Source: Pseudodesulfovibrio portus (lineage in GTDB: Bacteria; Desulfobacterota; Desulfovibrionia; Desulfovibrionales; Desulfovibrionaceae). Taken from it: a stretch of DNA of 64,000 bases. The DNA lies in NCBI RefSeq assembly GCF_026000375.1, contig NZ_AP026708.1, positions 2,950,001 through 3,014,000 on the forward strand, in the 5' to 3' direction. A program made the translations under genes and the position numbers. The notes beneath the pieces are model-generated. The model did not search any database and was not told the DNA's origin. It saw only the letters and a program-made list of their open reading frames with translations. Below, piece after piece: positions 54,291-63,688 of this stretch (the stretch's first letter is position 1; each line of letters starts with the position of its first letter).

Positions 54291-55385
54291 TTGAGCTTTG
54301 AATTATTGGAAAAATTCCGCGACCCGGAATTGTGCCGCAAGCTGCTCGACAAGATGCGGGGCGAACTCACCGACGAGTTGCGGTTTATGGAAGTCTGCGG
54401 GACGCACACTGTCGCCATTTTCCAGAGCGGCCTGCGATCCCTCCTGCCTGAAAAGATCGTCCACCTGAGCGGCCCCGGCTGTCCGGTCTGCGTGACCCAC
54501 GAGTCCGAGGTCAACGCCTTCCTGGACCTGGCCGGGAACGAGCGGGTTATCCTGGCAACCTTCGGCGACCTCATGCGGGTGCCCGGCGAAGGCCGCCGCA
54601 ACCTCAAGAAGGCACAGGCCGACGGCGCGCGGATCAAGGTCGTCTATTCCCCGTTCGACACCCTCAAGCTGGCCAAGGAGAATCCCGACGCCCTGGTGGT
54701 CTTCATCGGCGTGGGTTTCGAGACCACGGCCCCGACCATCGCCGGGACCATGAAGATGGCCCGCCGGCAGGGGATCAGGAACCTGCGCGTGCTCTGTTTC
54801 CACAAGACCGTGCCCACGGCGCTGGACGCCCTGTTGTCCGATACGGCCATCAATCTCGACGGCTTCATCCTGCCCGGTCACGTATCCGCCATCATCGGCA
54901 CCGACCCGTATGATTTCATCGCCGAAAAGTACGGCAAGTCCGCCGTGGTCACCGGGTTCGAGCCCCTGGACATCCTCCAGTCCCTGAACCAGATGATCGA
55001 GTGGCGCAACACGGGCGAGGCGCATGTGGCCAACAACTACACGCGCATCGTGGGCGAACACGGCAACCCCAAGGCCATGGAGATCATGTACGAGGTCTTC
55101 GAGCCCTGCGACGCCCTGTGGCGCGGCATCGGCATGATCCCCGGCTCCGGGCTGGAAATCCGTCCCGAGTGGGAGGAGTTCGACGCCAAGAAGGAATTCG
55201 GCATCGTCATCACCGACGGCCCGGCCCTCAAGGGGTGCAAATGCGGCGACATCCTCAAGGGCATCAAGCAGCCCGACGAATGTCCGCTCTTCGGCAAGGC
55301 GTGCACACCGGCCGACCCGGTCGGCCCGTGCATGGTTTCCACCGAGGGCTCCTGCGCGGCCTACTACAAATACAAACTCGACTAG
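54291..55385 (+). CDS. hypD: hydrogenase maturation factor HypD
   Basis: A 364-residue iron-sulfur protein that with HypC builds the Fe(CN)2CO group of [NiFe]-hydrogenases. Motifs: EVCGTHTVAIFQSGL, LSGPGCPVCVTHESEV, GVGFETTAPT, LPGHVSAIIG, and the C-terminal Cys-rich KGCKCGDILKG ... CMVSTEGSCAAYYKY that holds the cluster. The best start is TTG at 54291, with AAAGGA eight bases upstream and the normal N-terminus (SFELLEKFRDP); in-frame ATG codons at 54234 and 54252 would add an atypical tail. Confidence 0.94.
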   Translation: MSFELLEKFRDPELCRKLLDKMRGELTDELRFMEVCGTHTVAIFQSGLRSLLPEKIVHLSGPGCPVCVTHESEVNAFLDLAGNERVILATFGDLMRVPGEGRRNLKKAQADGARIKVVYSPFDTLKLAKENPDALVVFIGVGFETTAPTIAGTMKMARRQGIRNLRVLCFHKTVPTALDALLSDTAINLDGFILPGHVSAIIGTDPYDFIAEKYGKSAVVTGFEPLDILQSLNQMIEWRNTGEAHVANNYTRIVGEHGNPKAMEIMYEVFEPCDALWRGIGMIPGSGLEIRPEWEEFDAKKEFGIVITDGPALKGCKCGDILKGIKQPDECPLFGKACTPADPVGPCMVSTEGSCAAYYKYKLD

Positions 55386-55419
55386 CGCACGGCTAGCAAT
55401 CGAAACCGAGTGGAATAGA

Positions 55420-56424
55420 ATGTCTGAAAAAGTGCTTCTCGACTACGGCAGCGGCGGACGCGCCTCCCAGCGTCTCATTTCCCAACTCTTTCTCGGCAAC
55501 CTCGGCAACGACGAGCTGAACCGCCTCAACGACGCGGCCGAGCTGGCCGTGTCCGGGCGCGTGGCCATGTCCACGGACTCATTTACCGTGGACCCCATCT
55601 TCTTCCCCGGCGGCAACATCGGCTCCCTGGCCGTGCACGGCACGGTCAACGACGTGGCCATGATGGGAGCCATCCCCAAATACATGACCTGCGCCTACAT
55701 CATCGAGGAAGGGTTGCCCATGGACGACCTGGAAGTGATCGTCAAGTCCATGGCCGAGGCCGTGGAACACGCGGGCGTGCTGATCGTGTCCGGCGACACC
55801 AAGGTGGTGCCCAAGGGCGCGGTGGACAAGATCTTCATCAACACCACCGGCATCGGCGACATCATCGTGGACCCGGCCCCCAGCGGCGACTCGGCCCGGT
55901 CCGGCGACGCCGTGCTCATCTCCGGCACCATCGGCGATCACGGCCTGACCATTCTCGGCACCCGCGAGGGGCTGGATTTCGAGGCCGAGGTCAAGTCCGA
56001 CTCCGCCGCCCTCAACCACCTGCTGGTCAGGCTGGTGCAGGAATTGCCCGAGGTCCACGTGCTGCGCGACCCCACACGGGGCGGCCTGGCCACCACCCTC
56101 AACGAGATCACCACCAGCTCCAACGTCTGTTGCGAACTGAACGAGAATGCGCTGCCCATCCGGCCCGAGGTCAAGGGCGGCTGCTCCATCCTCGGCCTGG
56201 ACCCGCTGTATCTCGCCAACGAGGGCAAGTTCATCTGCATCCTGCCCGAGGCCCACGCCGAACAGGCGTTGGAGATCATGCGCGCCGACCCGCTGGGGCA
56301 GGACGCCTGCCGCATCGGCACCATGACCGACGCCAACCCCGGCAAGGTGGTCCTGGTCACCGGCCTGGGCGGCAAGCGGCTGCTCGGCATGCTCGAAGGC
56401 GAGCAACTGCCGCGCATCTGCTAG
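55420..56424 (+). CDS. hypE: hydrogenase maturation factor HypE
   Basis: A 334-residue HypE of the PurM/SelD fold that dehydrates the carbamoyl group to cyanide for the [NiFe] site. Seen are LLDYGSGGRASQRLI, VAMSTDSFTVDPIFFPGGNI, DPTRGGLATTLNEI and a C-terminal PRIC, with the final Cys that accepts the carbamoyl group. It follows hypD by 34 bases. hypA, B, C and F are outside the window. Confidence 0.96.
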   Translation: MSEKVLLDYGSGGRASQRLISQLFLGNLGNDELNRLNDAAELAVSGRVAMSTDSFTVDPIFFPGGNIGSLAVHGTVNDVAMMGAIPKYMTCAYIIEEGLPMDDLEVIVKSMAEAVEHAGVLIVSGDTKVVPKGAVDKIFINTTGIGDIIVDPAPSGDSARSGDAVLISGTIGDHGLTILGTREGLDFEAEVKSDSAALNHLLVRLVQELPEVHVLRDPTRGGLATTLNEITTSSNVCCELNENALPIRPEVKGGCSILGLDPLYLANEGKFICILPEAHAEQALEIMRADPLGQDACRIGTMTDANPGKVVLVTGLGGKRLLGMLEGEQLPRIC

Positions 56425-56444
56425 TTGTTTTTTTATTAAGGAAT

Positions 56445-56477
56445 AAAAGGCCCCCAGGTGATACCCGGGGGCCTTTT
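56445..56477. terminator. bidirectional terminator between hypE and cheV
   Basis: AAAAGGCCCCC / GGGGGCCTTTT stem with an 11-base loop; A/T runs on both sides suit both the hypE and the convergent cheV transcripts. Confidence 0.85.
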
Positions 56478-56498
56478 GCTTTGCCAAAAGGGGAGGCG

Positions 56499-57515
56499 CT
56501 ATGCCTGGTGTTGCCGGGCGCGGTCCTGGATCAGGGCGGCGGCGCGTTGGGCGAGATAGGTGATTTCCGGCTTGGATATCTGGTCGTCCGCGCCCACGGT
56601 TTCGCCGCGGTAGCGGAGCTTCTCCGTGATCAGGGAGGAGAAGAGGATAACCGGCAGGTCCCTGAGGACCGGGTCTTCCTTGATGCGCTTGCACAGGTGG
56701 TGGCCGTCCATCATGGGCATCTCGATGTCCGAGACCACGACCTGGACGAAGTCCGTGATGGGCCGGTTGTCCATGGTGGCCCGCTCCTTCAGTTCCAGGA
56801 GGCGGTCCCAGCATTCCTTGCCGTTGTTCGTCTTTTCCACGCGGAATCCGGCCTGGCCGAGCATGTCGCGGATCATCTCCCGGATGAGCGGTGAGTCGTC
56901 GGTGATGAGCGCCTTGTAGCCGGTGGAGGTGTCGAAATCCACGTTGTCCTCGAACTGCAGCCGCATATCCGGATTGAGTTCGGACACGATGCGTTCCAGG
57001 TCGAGGATGAAGACGATGCGGTCGTCGAATTTGACCACGCCGGTGATGGAGTCGGAAGACAGGGCGGACACGTATTTGTTGGGGGCTTCCACGTCCTCCC
57101 AGGAAATGCGGTGGATGCGGGTGACGCCGGACACCATGAAGGCGGACGTGACCTGGTTGAATTCGGTGACGATGACCTTGGGCGGTTCATTTTCCACGCG
57201 CTTCTTCTTGAGCCACGTGCACAGGTCGAGCAGGGGAATGATCCGCGAGCGAAGGTTGAAGGCCCCCAGCACGGCTGCGTGGGAAACTTCCGGCATCTCG
57301 GTGACTTCCGGCATGCGGATGATCTCGAGGACCTTGGCGACGTTGACGCCGTAGTAGCCCTTGCGGCTCGGCTTCAGGCCGTCGCCCGGCTCATGGTCCT
57401 CCTGATTGAGATCGGTGTCCTTTCCGCCCTTGGGTTCTTCTTCGAGGTAGAACTCGACGATCTCGAGTTCGTTGGTCCCGGCTTCGAGGAGGATGTCGTT
57501 GGATTGCTGTGCCAT
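56499..57515 (-). CDS. cheV: chemotaxis coupling protein CheV
   Basis: A 338-residue fusion of a CheW-like domain (about 15-200; VAKVLEIIRMPEVTEMP, FNLRSRIIPLLDL, VVKFDDRIVFILDLERI) and a receiver (about 210-335; LITDDSPLIREMIRDML, phospho-Asp in VVSDIEMPMMDG, Lys-Pro near the end). It couples chemoreceptors to CheA and tunes signalling by phosphorylation. No receptor gene is adjacent. A second CheA-type system lies at 40.8-43.6 kb. Confidence 0.94.
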   Translation of the reverse strand: MAQQSNDILLEAGTNELEIVEFYLEEEPKGGKDTDLNQEDHEPGDGLKPSRKGYYGVNVAKVLEIIRMPEVTEMPEVSHAAVLGAFNLRSRIIPLLDLCTWLKKKRVENEPPKVIVTEFNQVTSAFMVSGVTRIHRISWEDVEAPNKYVSALSSDSITGVVKFDDRIVFILDLERIVSELNPDMRLQFEDNVDFDTSTGYKALITDDSPLIREMIRDMLGQAGFRVEKTNNGKECWDRLLELKERATMDNRPITDFVQVVVSDIEMPMMDGHHLCKRIKEDPVLRDLPVILFSSLITEKLRYRGETVGADDQISKPEITYLAQRAAALIQDRARQHQA

Positions 57516-57578
57516 GGAGCTCCCGTTTCCTTATTCAAGAGTGCGCAATTATGCGAGGTGATGCGGACTGTGTAAACG

Positions 57579-58598
57579 CTATTGGCAAATGTCGTCAACA
57601 TCCGGGGCGCGGGTCAGGCCTTCAGCAGGTTCCAGTTCGCTGATGACGGCTGCCGCCGCTTCCAGATCCTCCCAGGTCTCGCACGCCAGGAGCGAGCCGC
57701 GCAGGGCCCGAATGCCCTTGAGGCCCTTGGCGTAGCGCGGGATGATGGACCGGATCTTTCTGAAAGATCGGCCATCTCCCTCGAATTCTTTAGTAAGCCT
57801 GATATGTTCCCTGACGATTTCCGCCAGGTGCGCCCCGTCGAAGGGGTCCGGCTCCGTGCCTTGGCGCAGGGCCACATAGCGGGCGAATATGGACGGATCG
57901 TAGAGCGCGCCCCGGGCGAACATGACGGTATCCACGCCGGTCTCCTCCACGCAGCGAACGCCGTCCTCGGCCGTGAACAGGTCCCCGGAGGCGATGACCG
58001 GGATGGACACGGCCTCCTTGAGCAGGGCGAGTTTGGGCCAGTCGGCCTTGCCCGCGAACATCTGTCGACCGTACCGGGGGTGCAGGGTGAGCCAGTCCAC
58101 GCCCGCGTCCTCAAGGCGCTTGCCCAACTCGATGTATACGTCCTCGCCCTTGTTGAAGCCCAGGCGGAACTTGACGCCCACACGGCCCCCGTCCGGGTGT
58201 TCGGCGGCCTTCTCGACCATGATGGAGGCCAGCCGCACGAGCAGGTCGGGGTCTTCCATGAGCTTGACCCCGGAGCCGGATTTGAGGACCTTGCGCACCG
58301 GGCAGCCCGAGTTGAGGTCGAAGTTGCGGTAGCCCATGGACACCAGCTTTTCCATGACCGGTCCGAAGTAGTCGGGCTCGGCGCCGAAGAGCTGAAGAAC
58401 CATGGGATCGTCCTCCGGGCAGGTGGCCAGAAGCCGCCTGGTCCCGGCGTTCTTGAAGGCCAGCCCCTTGACCGACACCATCTCCGAGCAGCACACGCCG
58501 CAGCCGTGCCGTTTGGACAGCAGCCGGAAGGGGAGGTCGGAATAGCCCGCAAGCGGAGCGAGCCAGGGGGAATCCGGGTGAATGGAAAAGGCGGTCAT
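57579..58598 (-). CDS. tRNA-dihydrouridine synthase
   Basis: A 339-residue flavoenzyme of the Dus family that reduces uridines in tRNA D loops. It starts WLAPLAGYSDLPFRLL (FMN site), has QLFGAEPDYF and FDLNSGCPVRKVLKSGSG with the catalytic Cys, LHPRYGRQMFAGKADW, and PVIASGDLFTAEDG. Subtype (DusA/B/C) is not decided. Upstream lies the tRNA-tuf cluster, on the other strand. Confidence 0.9.
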   Translation of the reverse strand: MTAFSIHPDSPWLAPLAGYSDLPFRLLSKRHGCGVCCSEMVSVKGLAFKNAGTRRLLATCPEDDPMVLQLFGAEPDYFGPVMEKLVSMGYRNFDLNSGCPVRKVLKSGSGVKLMEDPDLLVRLASIMVEKAAEHPDGGRVGVKFRLGFNKGEDVYIELGKRLEDAGVDWLTLHPRYGRQMFAGKADWPKLALLKEAVSIPVIASGDLFTAEDGVRCVEETGVDTVMFARGALYDPSIFARYVALRQGTEPDPFDGAHLAEIVREHIRLTKEFEGDGRSFRKIRSIIPRYAKGLKGIRALRGSLLACETWEDLEAAAAVISELEPAEGLTRAPDVDDICQ

Positions 58599-58866
58599 GA
58601 TGGGAAGCTTTTACGGGTTGTCTCGAGGTGAGTCAAAGGAAAAGCAGGCGGGAATGCCGACGGAAGGCGGGTTCTAGTATATAATGAATGGATGCGGTCG
58701 GTTGACCGAGAGTTGAAAGTCGGTTCGCATGCCGGGACAGGCTGGGGATTATTTTGAAAAAATACCAAATCAGGGTTGACAAACCAAGTGAATTAAACTT
58801 AGGTCACTCCGTCTTCGGGCGCAAGACGCGCTTCTCCAGGAACTGGGGAAAAAGGTCTTTTAGCTC
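58599..58866. other. spacer before the tRNA-tuf cluster
   Basis: No gene supported. It holds a perfect TATAAT (58680-58685) without a good -35, a small CGGTC-ggtt-GACCG hairpin just after it, a TTGACA (58776-58781) with only a weak -10 (TTAGGT), and a GTCTT/AAGAC dyad. These could be extra upstream promoters for the stable-RNA unit. Confidence 0.4.
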
Positions 58867-58895
58867 TTGATTTTTGACAATGCGGCGTATATAGA
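58867..58895 (+). promoter_or_regulatory. promoter of the tRNA-Thr/Tyr/Gly-tuf unit
   Basis: TTGATT (58867-58872), 17-base spacer, TATAGA (58890-58895); transcription would begin near 58902, just ahead of the first tRNA. Confidence 0.6.
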
Positions 58896-58910
58896 CTTCG
58901 TTCCCGACGA

Positions 58911-58986
58911 GCTGGCGTAGCTCAATTGGTAGAGCAGCTGATTTGTAATCAGCCGGTTGCGGGTTCAAGTCCCATCGCCAGCTCCA
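58911..58986 (+). tRNA. tRNA-Thr (anticodon TGT)
   Basis: A 76-base cloverleaf with acceptor GCTGGCG/CGCCAGC, D loop AGCTCAATTGGTAGAGC, anticodon TGT at 58944-58946, T arm GGTTCAAGTCC and encoded CCA. First of three tRNAs ahead of tuf. Confidence 0.97.
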
Positions 58987-58997
58987 TAGTACAAAAT

Positions 58998-59083
58998 GGT
59001 GGGGTTCCCGAGTGGCCAAAGGGAACAGACTGTAAATCTGTCGGCGTACGCCTTCGGAGGTTCAAATCCTCCCCCCACCACCA
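58998..59083 (+). tRNA. tRNA-Tyr (anticodon GTA)
   Basis: An 86-base class II tRNA: acceptor GGTGGGG/CCCCACC, anticodon GTA at 59032-59034, a long variable arm (TCGGCGTACGCCTTCGG region) and encoded CCA. Confidence 0.97.
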
Positions 59084-59147
59084 TATTTTTCAGGTCACGC
59101 TGTAGGAGGCAGGTTGAGAGATACCGCTGATGGACTACAGAGAGTGA

Positions 59148-59224
59148 GCGGGAATAGCTCAATTGGCTAGAGCATCAGCCTTCCAAGCTGAGGGTTGCGG
59201 GTTCGAGTCCCGTTTCCCGCTCCA
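59148..59224 (+). tRNA. tRNA-Gly (anticodon TCC)
   Basis: A 77-base cloverleaf with acceptor GCGGGAA/TTCCCGC, anticodon TCC at 59182-59184, T arm GGTTCGAGTCC and encoded CCA. Confidence 0.97.
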
Positions 59225-59348
59225 TTAAGCCATCTCTCCATCCATCTCCTCTATTAATATATGGCGTGCCATACGGGTCTCGACCCTTGGACTAGGCTCC
59301 GATTCGGATCGGAATGGATGTCCGCGACGGTTTTTGTTTGTTTTGTTA

Positions 59349-59379
59349 TTGACTCGGTAACAATTATTTAGAGTATAGA
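59349..59379 (+). promoter_or_regulatory. possible internal promoter of tuf
   Basis: TTGACT (59349-59354) and TATAGA (59374-59379) with a rather long 19-base spacer, in the 192-base leader between tRNA-Gly and tuf. The leader also has a TCCGAT-tcgg-ATCGGA hairpin. Confidence 0.4.
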
Positions 59380-59416
59380 AACCTACACAACTTTATTGAT
59401 TTAGGGGGTTATTGAA

Positions 59417-60610
59417 ATGGCCAAAGCAAAATTTGAACGTAGCAAGCCTCACGTCAACATCGGCACCATCGGTCACATTGACCATGGTAAGACCACGTTG
59501 ACTGCCGCTATCACCAAGCTGGCCGCCATGGCCGGCAACGGCGAGTTCATCGCCTTTGATGAGATCGACAAGGCTCCTGAAGAGAAAGAGCGCGGCATCA
59601 CCATCGCCACCGCTCACGTCGAGTACGAGACCGACAATCGCCACTACGCACACGTGGACTGCCCCGGTCACGCCGACTACATCAAGAACATGATCACTGG
59701 TGCCGCTCAGATGGACGGTGCCATCCTGGTCTGCGCAGCCACCGACGGTCCCATGCCCCAGACCCGTGAGCACATCCTGCTCGCCCGTCAGGTCGGCGTG
59801 CCCGCCATGGTCGTCTTCATGAACAAGTGCGACATGGTCGACGACGAAGAGCTGCTCGAGCTGGTCGAGATGGAAATCCGCGAGCTCCTCGACAAGTACG
59901 AATTCCCCGGCGACGAGATTCCGGTTGTTCAGGGTTCCGCCCTGAAGGCCCTGGAATGCGAGTCCGTCGACGATCCCGCAGCCGGCCCGATCTTCGAGCT
60001 GCTCAAGGCCTGCGACGAATACATCCCCGAGCCGGAGCGCGACGTCGACATGCCGTTCCTCATGCCCGTGGAAGACGTTTTCTCCATCTCCGGTCGCGGC
60101 ACCGTCATCACCGGTCGTGTTGAGCGCGGCGTCATCAAGGTCGGTGAGGAAGTCGCCATCATCGGTATCAAGGACACCATCAAGACCACCTGCACCGGTG
60201 TCGAGATGTTCCGCAAGCTGCTCGACCAGGGCCAGGCCGGTGACAACGTCGGTCTCCTGATCCGCGGCGTGAAGCGTGAGGAAGTGGAACGCGGCCAGGT
60301 TGCTGCCAAGCCCGGTTCCATCACCCCGCACACCAAGTTCAAGGCCGAGGTCTACGTCCTGTCCAAGGATGAAGGCGGTCGTCACACCCCGTTCTTCACC
60401 GGTTACCGTCCCCAGTTCTACTTCCGTACGACGGACATCACCGGTGTCGTCACCCTTGACGACGGCGTCGAAATGGTCATGCCCGGCGATAACGCCACCT
60501 TCAACGTCGAACTCATCGCTCCCATCGCCATGGAAGCCGGTCTCCGCTTCGCCATCCGCGAAGGCGGCCGTACCGTCGGCGCCGGTGTTGTGACCGAGAT
60601 CGTGGAGTAG
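59417..60610 (+). CDS. tuf: elongation factor Tu
   Basis: A 397-residue GTPase that brings aminoacyl-tRNA to the ribosome. G1 [10 protein letters not shown], effector region [16 protein letters not shown]3 [13 protein letters not shown]4 NKCDMVDD and domains 2 and 3 with the end [15 protein letters not shown]1 has Ile where Val is more common. AGGGGG ribosome site. It lies in the tRNA-tuf-rpmG-tRNA-secE-nusG order known from many bacteria. Codon use is strongly biased, as expected for a highly expressed gene. Confidence 0.98.
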   Translation: MAKAKFERSKPHVNIGTIGHIDHGKTTLTAAITKLAAMAGNGEFIAFDEIDKAPEEKERGITIATAHVEYETDNRHYAHVDCPGHADYIKNMITGAAQMDGAILVCAATDGPMPQTREHILLARQVGVPAMVVFMNKCDMVDDEELLELVEMEIRELLDKYEFPGDEIPVVQGSALKALECESVDDPAAGPIFELLKACDEYIPEPERDVDMPFLMPVEDVFSISGRGTVITGRVERGVIKVGEEVAIIGIKDTIKTTCTGVEMFRKLLDQGQAGDNVGLLIRGVKREEVERGQVAAKPGSITPHTKFKAEVYVLSKDEGGRHTPFFTGYRPQFYFRTTDITGVVTLDDGVEMVMPGDNATFNVELIAPIAMEAGLRFAIREGGRTVGAGVVTEIVE

Positions 60611-60614
60611 CACA

Positions 60615-60764
60615 ATGCGCGTCAACATTCAGCTGCAGTGCACCGAGTGCAAGCGTAAGAACTACGCAACGCAGAAGAACAAGAAGAACACTACCGGACG
60701 TCTGGAAGTGAAGAAGTATTGTCCCTGGGACAAGAAACACACCGTCCACAAAGAGTCCAAGTAG
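60615..60764 (+). CDS. rpmG: 50S ribosomal protein L33
   Basis: A 49-residue L33: [20 protein letters not shown], then [20 protein letters not shown] and VHKESK. The two Cys pairs (C-x2-C and a single Cys of C-P-W-D) suggest a partly kept zinc site. Starts four bases after tuf. Confidence 0.96.
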   Translation: MRVNIQLQCTECKRKNYATQKNKKNTTGRLEVKKYCPWDKKHTVHKESK

Positions 60765-60777
60765 TCTTCGATAGAGC

Positions 60778-60854
60778 AGGGGTATAGTTCCAACGGCTAG
60801 AACGCCGGTCTCCAAAACCGGATGTTGGGGGTTCGAATCCCTCTACCCCTGCCA
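60778..60854 (+). tRNA. tRNA-Trp (anticodon CCA)
   Basis: A 77-base cloverleaf: acceptor AGGGGTA/TACCCCT, anticodon CCA at 60812-60814, T arm GGTTCGAATCC and encoded CCA, between rpmG and secE. Confidence 0.97.
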
Positions 60855-60926
60855 ACTTAGTCTTACAGCGGCGCGGGACCTCGCAACAGCGGGGTCCCGC
60901 CAACCGCTCAATAATTGGGAAGAGAT

Positions 60927-61184
60927 ATGGCCAGGAAAAAAAGCAAGAAGGTCGCTGAAAAGCAGGCCGCACAGGCTCAGTCTACAGGTCTGATGGGCAA
61001 AGTCAGGGAGCTGTTGCAGTTCTTTGAGGAGTCCAAAGTCGAGATCAAGAAAGTGGTCTGGCCCACCCGCAAGGAAACGGTCACCACGTGTATTGCCGTG
61101 TTTGTCGTTTCCGTGGTCATCGCTCTCTATCTGGGCGTGGTCGATTTGGCGCTCTCCAAGATCGTCGAGGTCGTCCTTTCCTAG
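60927..61184 (+). CDS. secE: preprotein translocase subunit SecE
   Basis: An 85-residue SecE: a basic start (MARKKSKKVAEKQ), the amphipathic helix FFEESKVEIKKVVWPTRKET and one membrane segment CIAVFVVSVVIALYLGVVDL. It stabilises SecY. GGGAAGAG lies before the ATG at 60927. Confidence 0.95.
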   Translation: MARKKSKKVAEKQAAQAQSTGLMGKVRELLQFFEESKVEIKKVVWPTRKETVTTCIAVFVVSVVIALYLGVVDLALSKIVEVVLS

Positions 61185-61217
61185 GACCCAAGCTACCTCC
61201 GAAGGCTGGAACACGAC

Positions 61218-61775
61218 ATGGATGCCACAATGGAACAAGCCGCGCCTCGCGCCCGCTGGTACATCGTTCACACCTACTCAGGATTTGAGCAGCGTGTGGA
61301 GTTGACCATCCGCGAGATGATGCGCACCGGACAGGACAAGGGTCTCATCGAAGAGGTCGTCATGCCCACCGAAAAGATCGTCGAGATGGTCAAGGGTGAG
61401 CGCAAGACGAGCACCCGCAAGTTCTATCCCGGCTACATCATGGTCAAGATGATCCTGACGGATGATTCCTGGCATCTTATCCAGTCCATCCCGCGTGTGA
61501 CCGGGTTTGTCGGCGGCAAGAACCGTCCGACCCCCATGCGCGACAGCGAGGCGGAAAACATCCTCAACATGATGGAAAGCCGCCAGGAAAAACCGCGTCC
61601 CAAGTTCAATTTCGAACGCGGAGACGAGGTGCGGGTCATCGACGGCCCGTTCAGCGGATTCAACGGTGTTGTGGAAGAAGTGAACTACGACAAGGGCAAA
61701 CTCAAGGTTTCCGTCTCCATTTTCGGGCGGCAGACTCCTGTGGAGCTCGACTTTGTCCAAGTGGACAAGGGATAG
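61218..61775 (+). CDS. nusG: transcription termination/antitermination factor NusG
   Basis: A 185-residue NusG with the NGN domain ([54 protein letters not shown]) and a KOW domain ([21 protein letters not shown]). Start at 61218; ATG at 61230 is an alternative. Confidence 0.96.
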   Translation: MDATMEQAAPRARWYIVHTYSGFEQRVELTIREMMRTGQDKGLIEEVVMPTEKIVEMVKGERKTSTRKFYPGYIMVKMILTDDSWHLIQSIPRVTGFVGGKNRPTPMRDSEAENILNMMESRQEKPRPKFNFERGDEVRVIDGPFSGFNGVVEEVNYDKGKLKVSVSIFGRQTPVELDFVQVDKG

Positions 61776-61821
61776 CCCGAAATATACTCGCAAACAGCGA
61801 AATTTCTCATCGAGGAATACA

Positions 61822-62247
61822 ATGGCCAAGAAAGAATTAGGAAAGATCAAACTGCAGATTCCCGCAGGCAGTGCAAACCCCTCCCCGCCGGTCGGTCCGG
61901 CCCTGGGTCAGCACGGCGTGAATATCATGGAATTCTGCAAGGCGTTCAATGCCAAGACGCAGGACCAGAAGGGACTCATCATCCCTGTCGTCATCACGGT
62001 CTATCAGGACCGTTCCTTCGACTTCATCACCAAGACTCCTCCGGCCGCAGTGCTGCTCAAACGTGCAGCCAAGGTCGAGAAGGGCTCCGGTGAACCCAAC
62101 AAGGAGAAGGTCGGCAAGGTTACCCGGGCTCAGGTCAGGGAGATCGCCGAATTGAAGATGGTCGATTTGAATGCCAATGACATCGAAAACGCCATGCTTC
62201 AGATTGAGGGCACCGCCCGCAGCATGGGTCTCGAAGTCAAGGGTTAA
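61822..62247 (+). CDS. rplK: 50S ribosomal protein L11
   Basis: A 141-residue L11: [56 protein letters not shown] and a C-terminal RNA-binding part ending [15 protein letters not shown] at 61822 gives the standard length. Confidence 0.97.
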   Translation: MAKKELGKIKLQIPAGSANPSPPVGPALGQHGVNIMEFCKAFNAKTQDQKGLIIPVVITVYQDRSFDFITKTPPAAVLLKRAAKVEKGSGEPNKEKVGKVTRAQVREIAELKMVDLNANDIENAMLQIEGTARSMGLEVKG

Positions 62248-62260
62248 TGAGGAAATAACA

Positions 62261-62968
62261 ATGCCTAAGCATGGAAAAAAATACCGCAACGCTATCGGTG
62301 ATCGTGACACTGATGTGCGAGTCGGTGTCGAGGAAGGCGTCAAGGTCGCTGTCGACAACGCATTTGCAAAGTTCGACGAGACCGTGGACGTCGCTATCAA
62401 CCTCGGCGTGGACCCCAAGTACTCCGATCAGATGATCCGGGGCGCAGTCTCCCTGCCCAATGGGCTGGGCAAGGACGTGCGCGTGGCCGTCTTCTGTAAG
62501 GGCGAAAAGGAAAACGAGGCCAAGGAAGCCGGTGCCGATTACTACGGTTCCGACGATCTGGTCGAAAAAATTCAGGGTGGCTGGCTCGATTTCGACAAGG
62601 CCGTCGCGACCCCCGACATGATGGCAGTGGTCGGCAAGATCGGCCGTGTGCTCGGCCCCCGCGGCCTGATGCCCAACGCCAAGACCGGCACCGTGACCAT
62701 GGACGTGGCCACCGCCGTGTCCGAACTCAAGGCCGGTAAGGTCGAGTTCAAGGTCGACAAGGCGGGCGTGCTGCACGCTCCCATCGGCAAGGTCTCTTTC
62801 GGACCTGACAAGCTCCTGGAAAACCTCCGGTCCCTGCTGGATACCGTCATGCGCCTGAAGCCCTCCTCCGCGAAGGGCACCTATATGAAGGGCCTGGCCG
62901 TGTCTTCCACCATGGGCCCCGGCGTCAAGATCGATCCCTTGACTGTCAGGAAATTCCTGGATAGCTAA
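62261..62968 (+). CDS. rplA: 50S ribosomal protein L1
   Basis: A 235-residue L1: [74 protein letters not shown] and [16 protein letters not shown]1 commonly represses its own operon; no leader for that was checked. Confidence 0.97.
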   Translation: MPKHGKKYRNAIGDRDTDVRVGVEEGVKVAVDNAFAKFDETVDVAINLGVDPKYSDQMIRGAVSLPNGLGKDVRVAVFCKGEKENEAKEAGADYYGSDDLVEKIQGGWLDFDKAVATPDMMAVVGKIGRVLGPRGLMPNAKTGTVTMDVATAVSELKAGKVEFKVDKAGVLHAPIGKVSFGPDKLLENLRSLLDTVMRLKPSSAKGTYMKGLAVSSTMGPGVKIDPLTVRKFLDS

Positions 62969-63019
62969 GATAAGTTTATGGATTGCCGGGCTCCTTCGGG
63001 AGCCCTGTAGATAATCGCA

Positions 63020-63090
63020 CGGAAGGTTGAGTCAGAGACGGCAGGTGGGGGACGTTACCCTCTTAATATCCTGCTCAGACAACGCTTTGA
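63020..63090 (+). promoter_or_regulatory. ribosomal protein L10 leader
   Basis: In the 156-base L1-L10 spacer, GAGACGGCAGGTGG followed by CTTAATATCCTGCTCAGAC matches the known L10 leader, to which the L10(L12)4 complex binds to repress rplJ-rplL. A separate GGGCTCC-ttcg-GGAGCCC hairpin (62988-63005) precedes it and has no T tract. Limits approximate. Confidence 0.75.
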
Positions 63091-63124
63091 CCTGCTTTCC
63101 GGGCCGAACGACGAGGAGTGGTAG

Positions 63125-63646
63125 ATGAACAGGCAAGAAAAGGCCCAGATCATCGAGCAGCTGCACGAAAAAGCTTCGCGCGCCAGCATCGCCATCGTCA
63201 CCGACTTCAAAGGTCTGACCGTAGAGGAAATGACCAATCTGCGCGCCAAGTGCTATGAAGCCGGAGTCGATTACCAGGTCGTCAAGAATACCCTGGCCCG
63301 GTTGGCTCTTCAGGACACCGATCACGGTGGACTGAGTGAACACCTCAAAGAGAACTGCGCCGTTGCGCTGGGCTACGATGATCCCGTAGCCCTGGCCAAG
63401 ACGCTGGCCGATTACGGCAAGGGGAACAAAAAGTTCTCCATGCGTTTCGGCTCTCTCGAAGGGAAATTCCTTGATACCGACGGCGTGAAGGAACTCGCCA
63501 CAATGCCCAGCAAGCCTGAGCTCTTGAGTTCCGTACTCGGCACAATGCAAGCCGTACCGCGTAATTTCGTGTGTCTGTTCGCAAACATCGAGCGCAAATT
63601 CCTGTATGCCTTGACCGCCATCAAGGACCAGAAGGAAGCCGCTTAA
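63125..63646 (+). CDS. rplJ: 50S ribosomal protein L10
   Basis: A 173-residue L10: [52 protein letters not shown] and the C-terminal helix that holds L7/L12 dimers. Gene order rplK-rplA-rplJ-rplL is normal. Confidence 0.96.
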   Translation: MNRQEKAQIIEQLHEKASRASIAIVTDFKGLTVEEMTNLRAKCYEAGVDYQVVKNTLARLALQDTDHGGLSEHLKENCAVALGYDDPVALAKTLADYGKGNKKFSMRFGSLEGKFLDTDGVKELATMPSKPELLSSVLGTMQAVPRNFVCLFANIERKFLYALTAIKDQKEAA

Positions 63647-63688
63647 ACACAAGGTTCAAAGCGAATCAATTTTTAAGGAGAATTTACC

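Noticed and set aside
58804-59019. Minus-strand reading frame of 71 codons with plausible-looking composition
   Set aside because: It runs antisense through tRNA-Thr and the promoter of the tRNA-tuf unit; chance frame.
62988-63005. GGGCTCC-ttcg-GGAGCCC hairpin as a terminator between rplA and rplJ
   Set aside because: No T tract follows; it more likely belongs to the leader or is a processing site.
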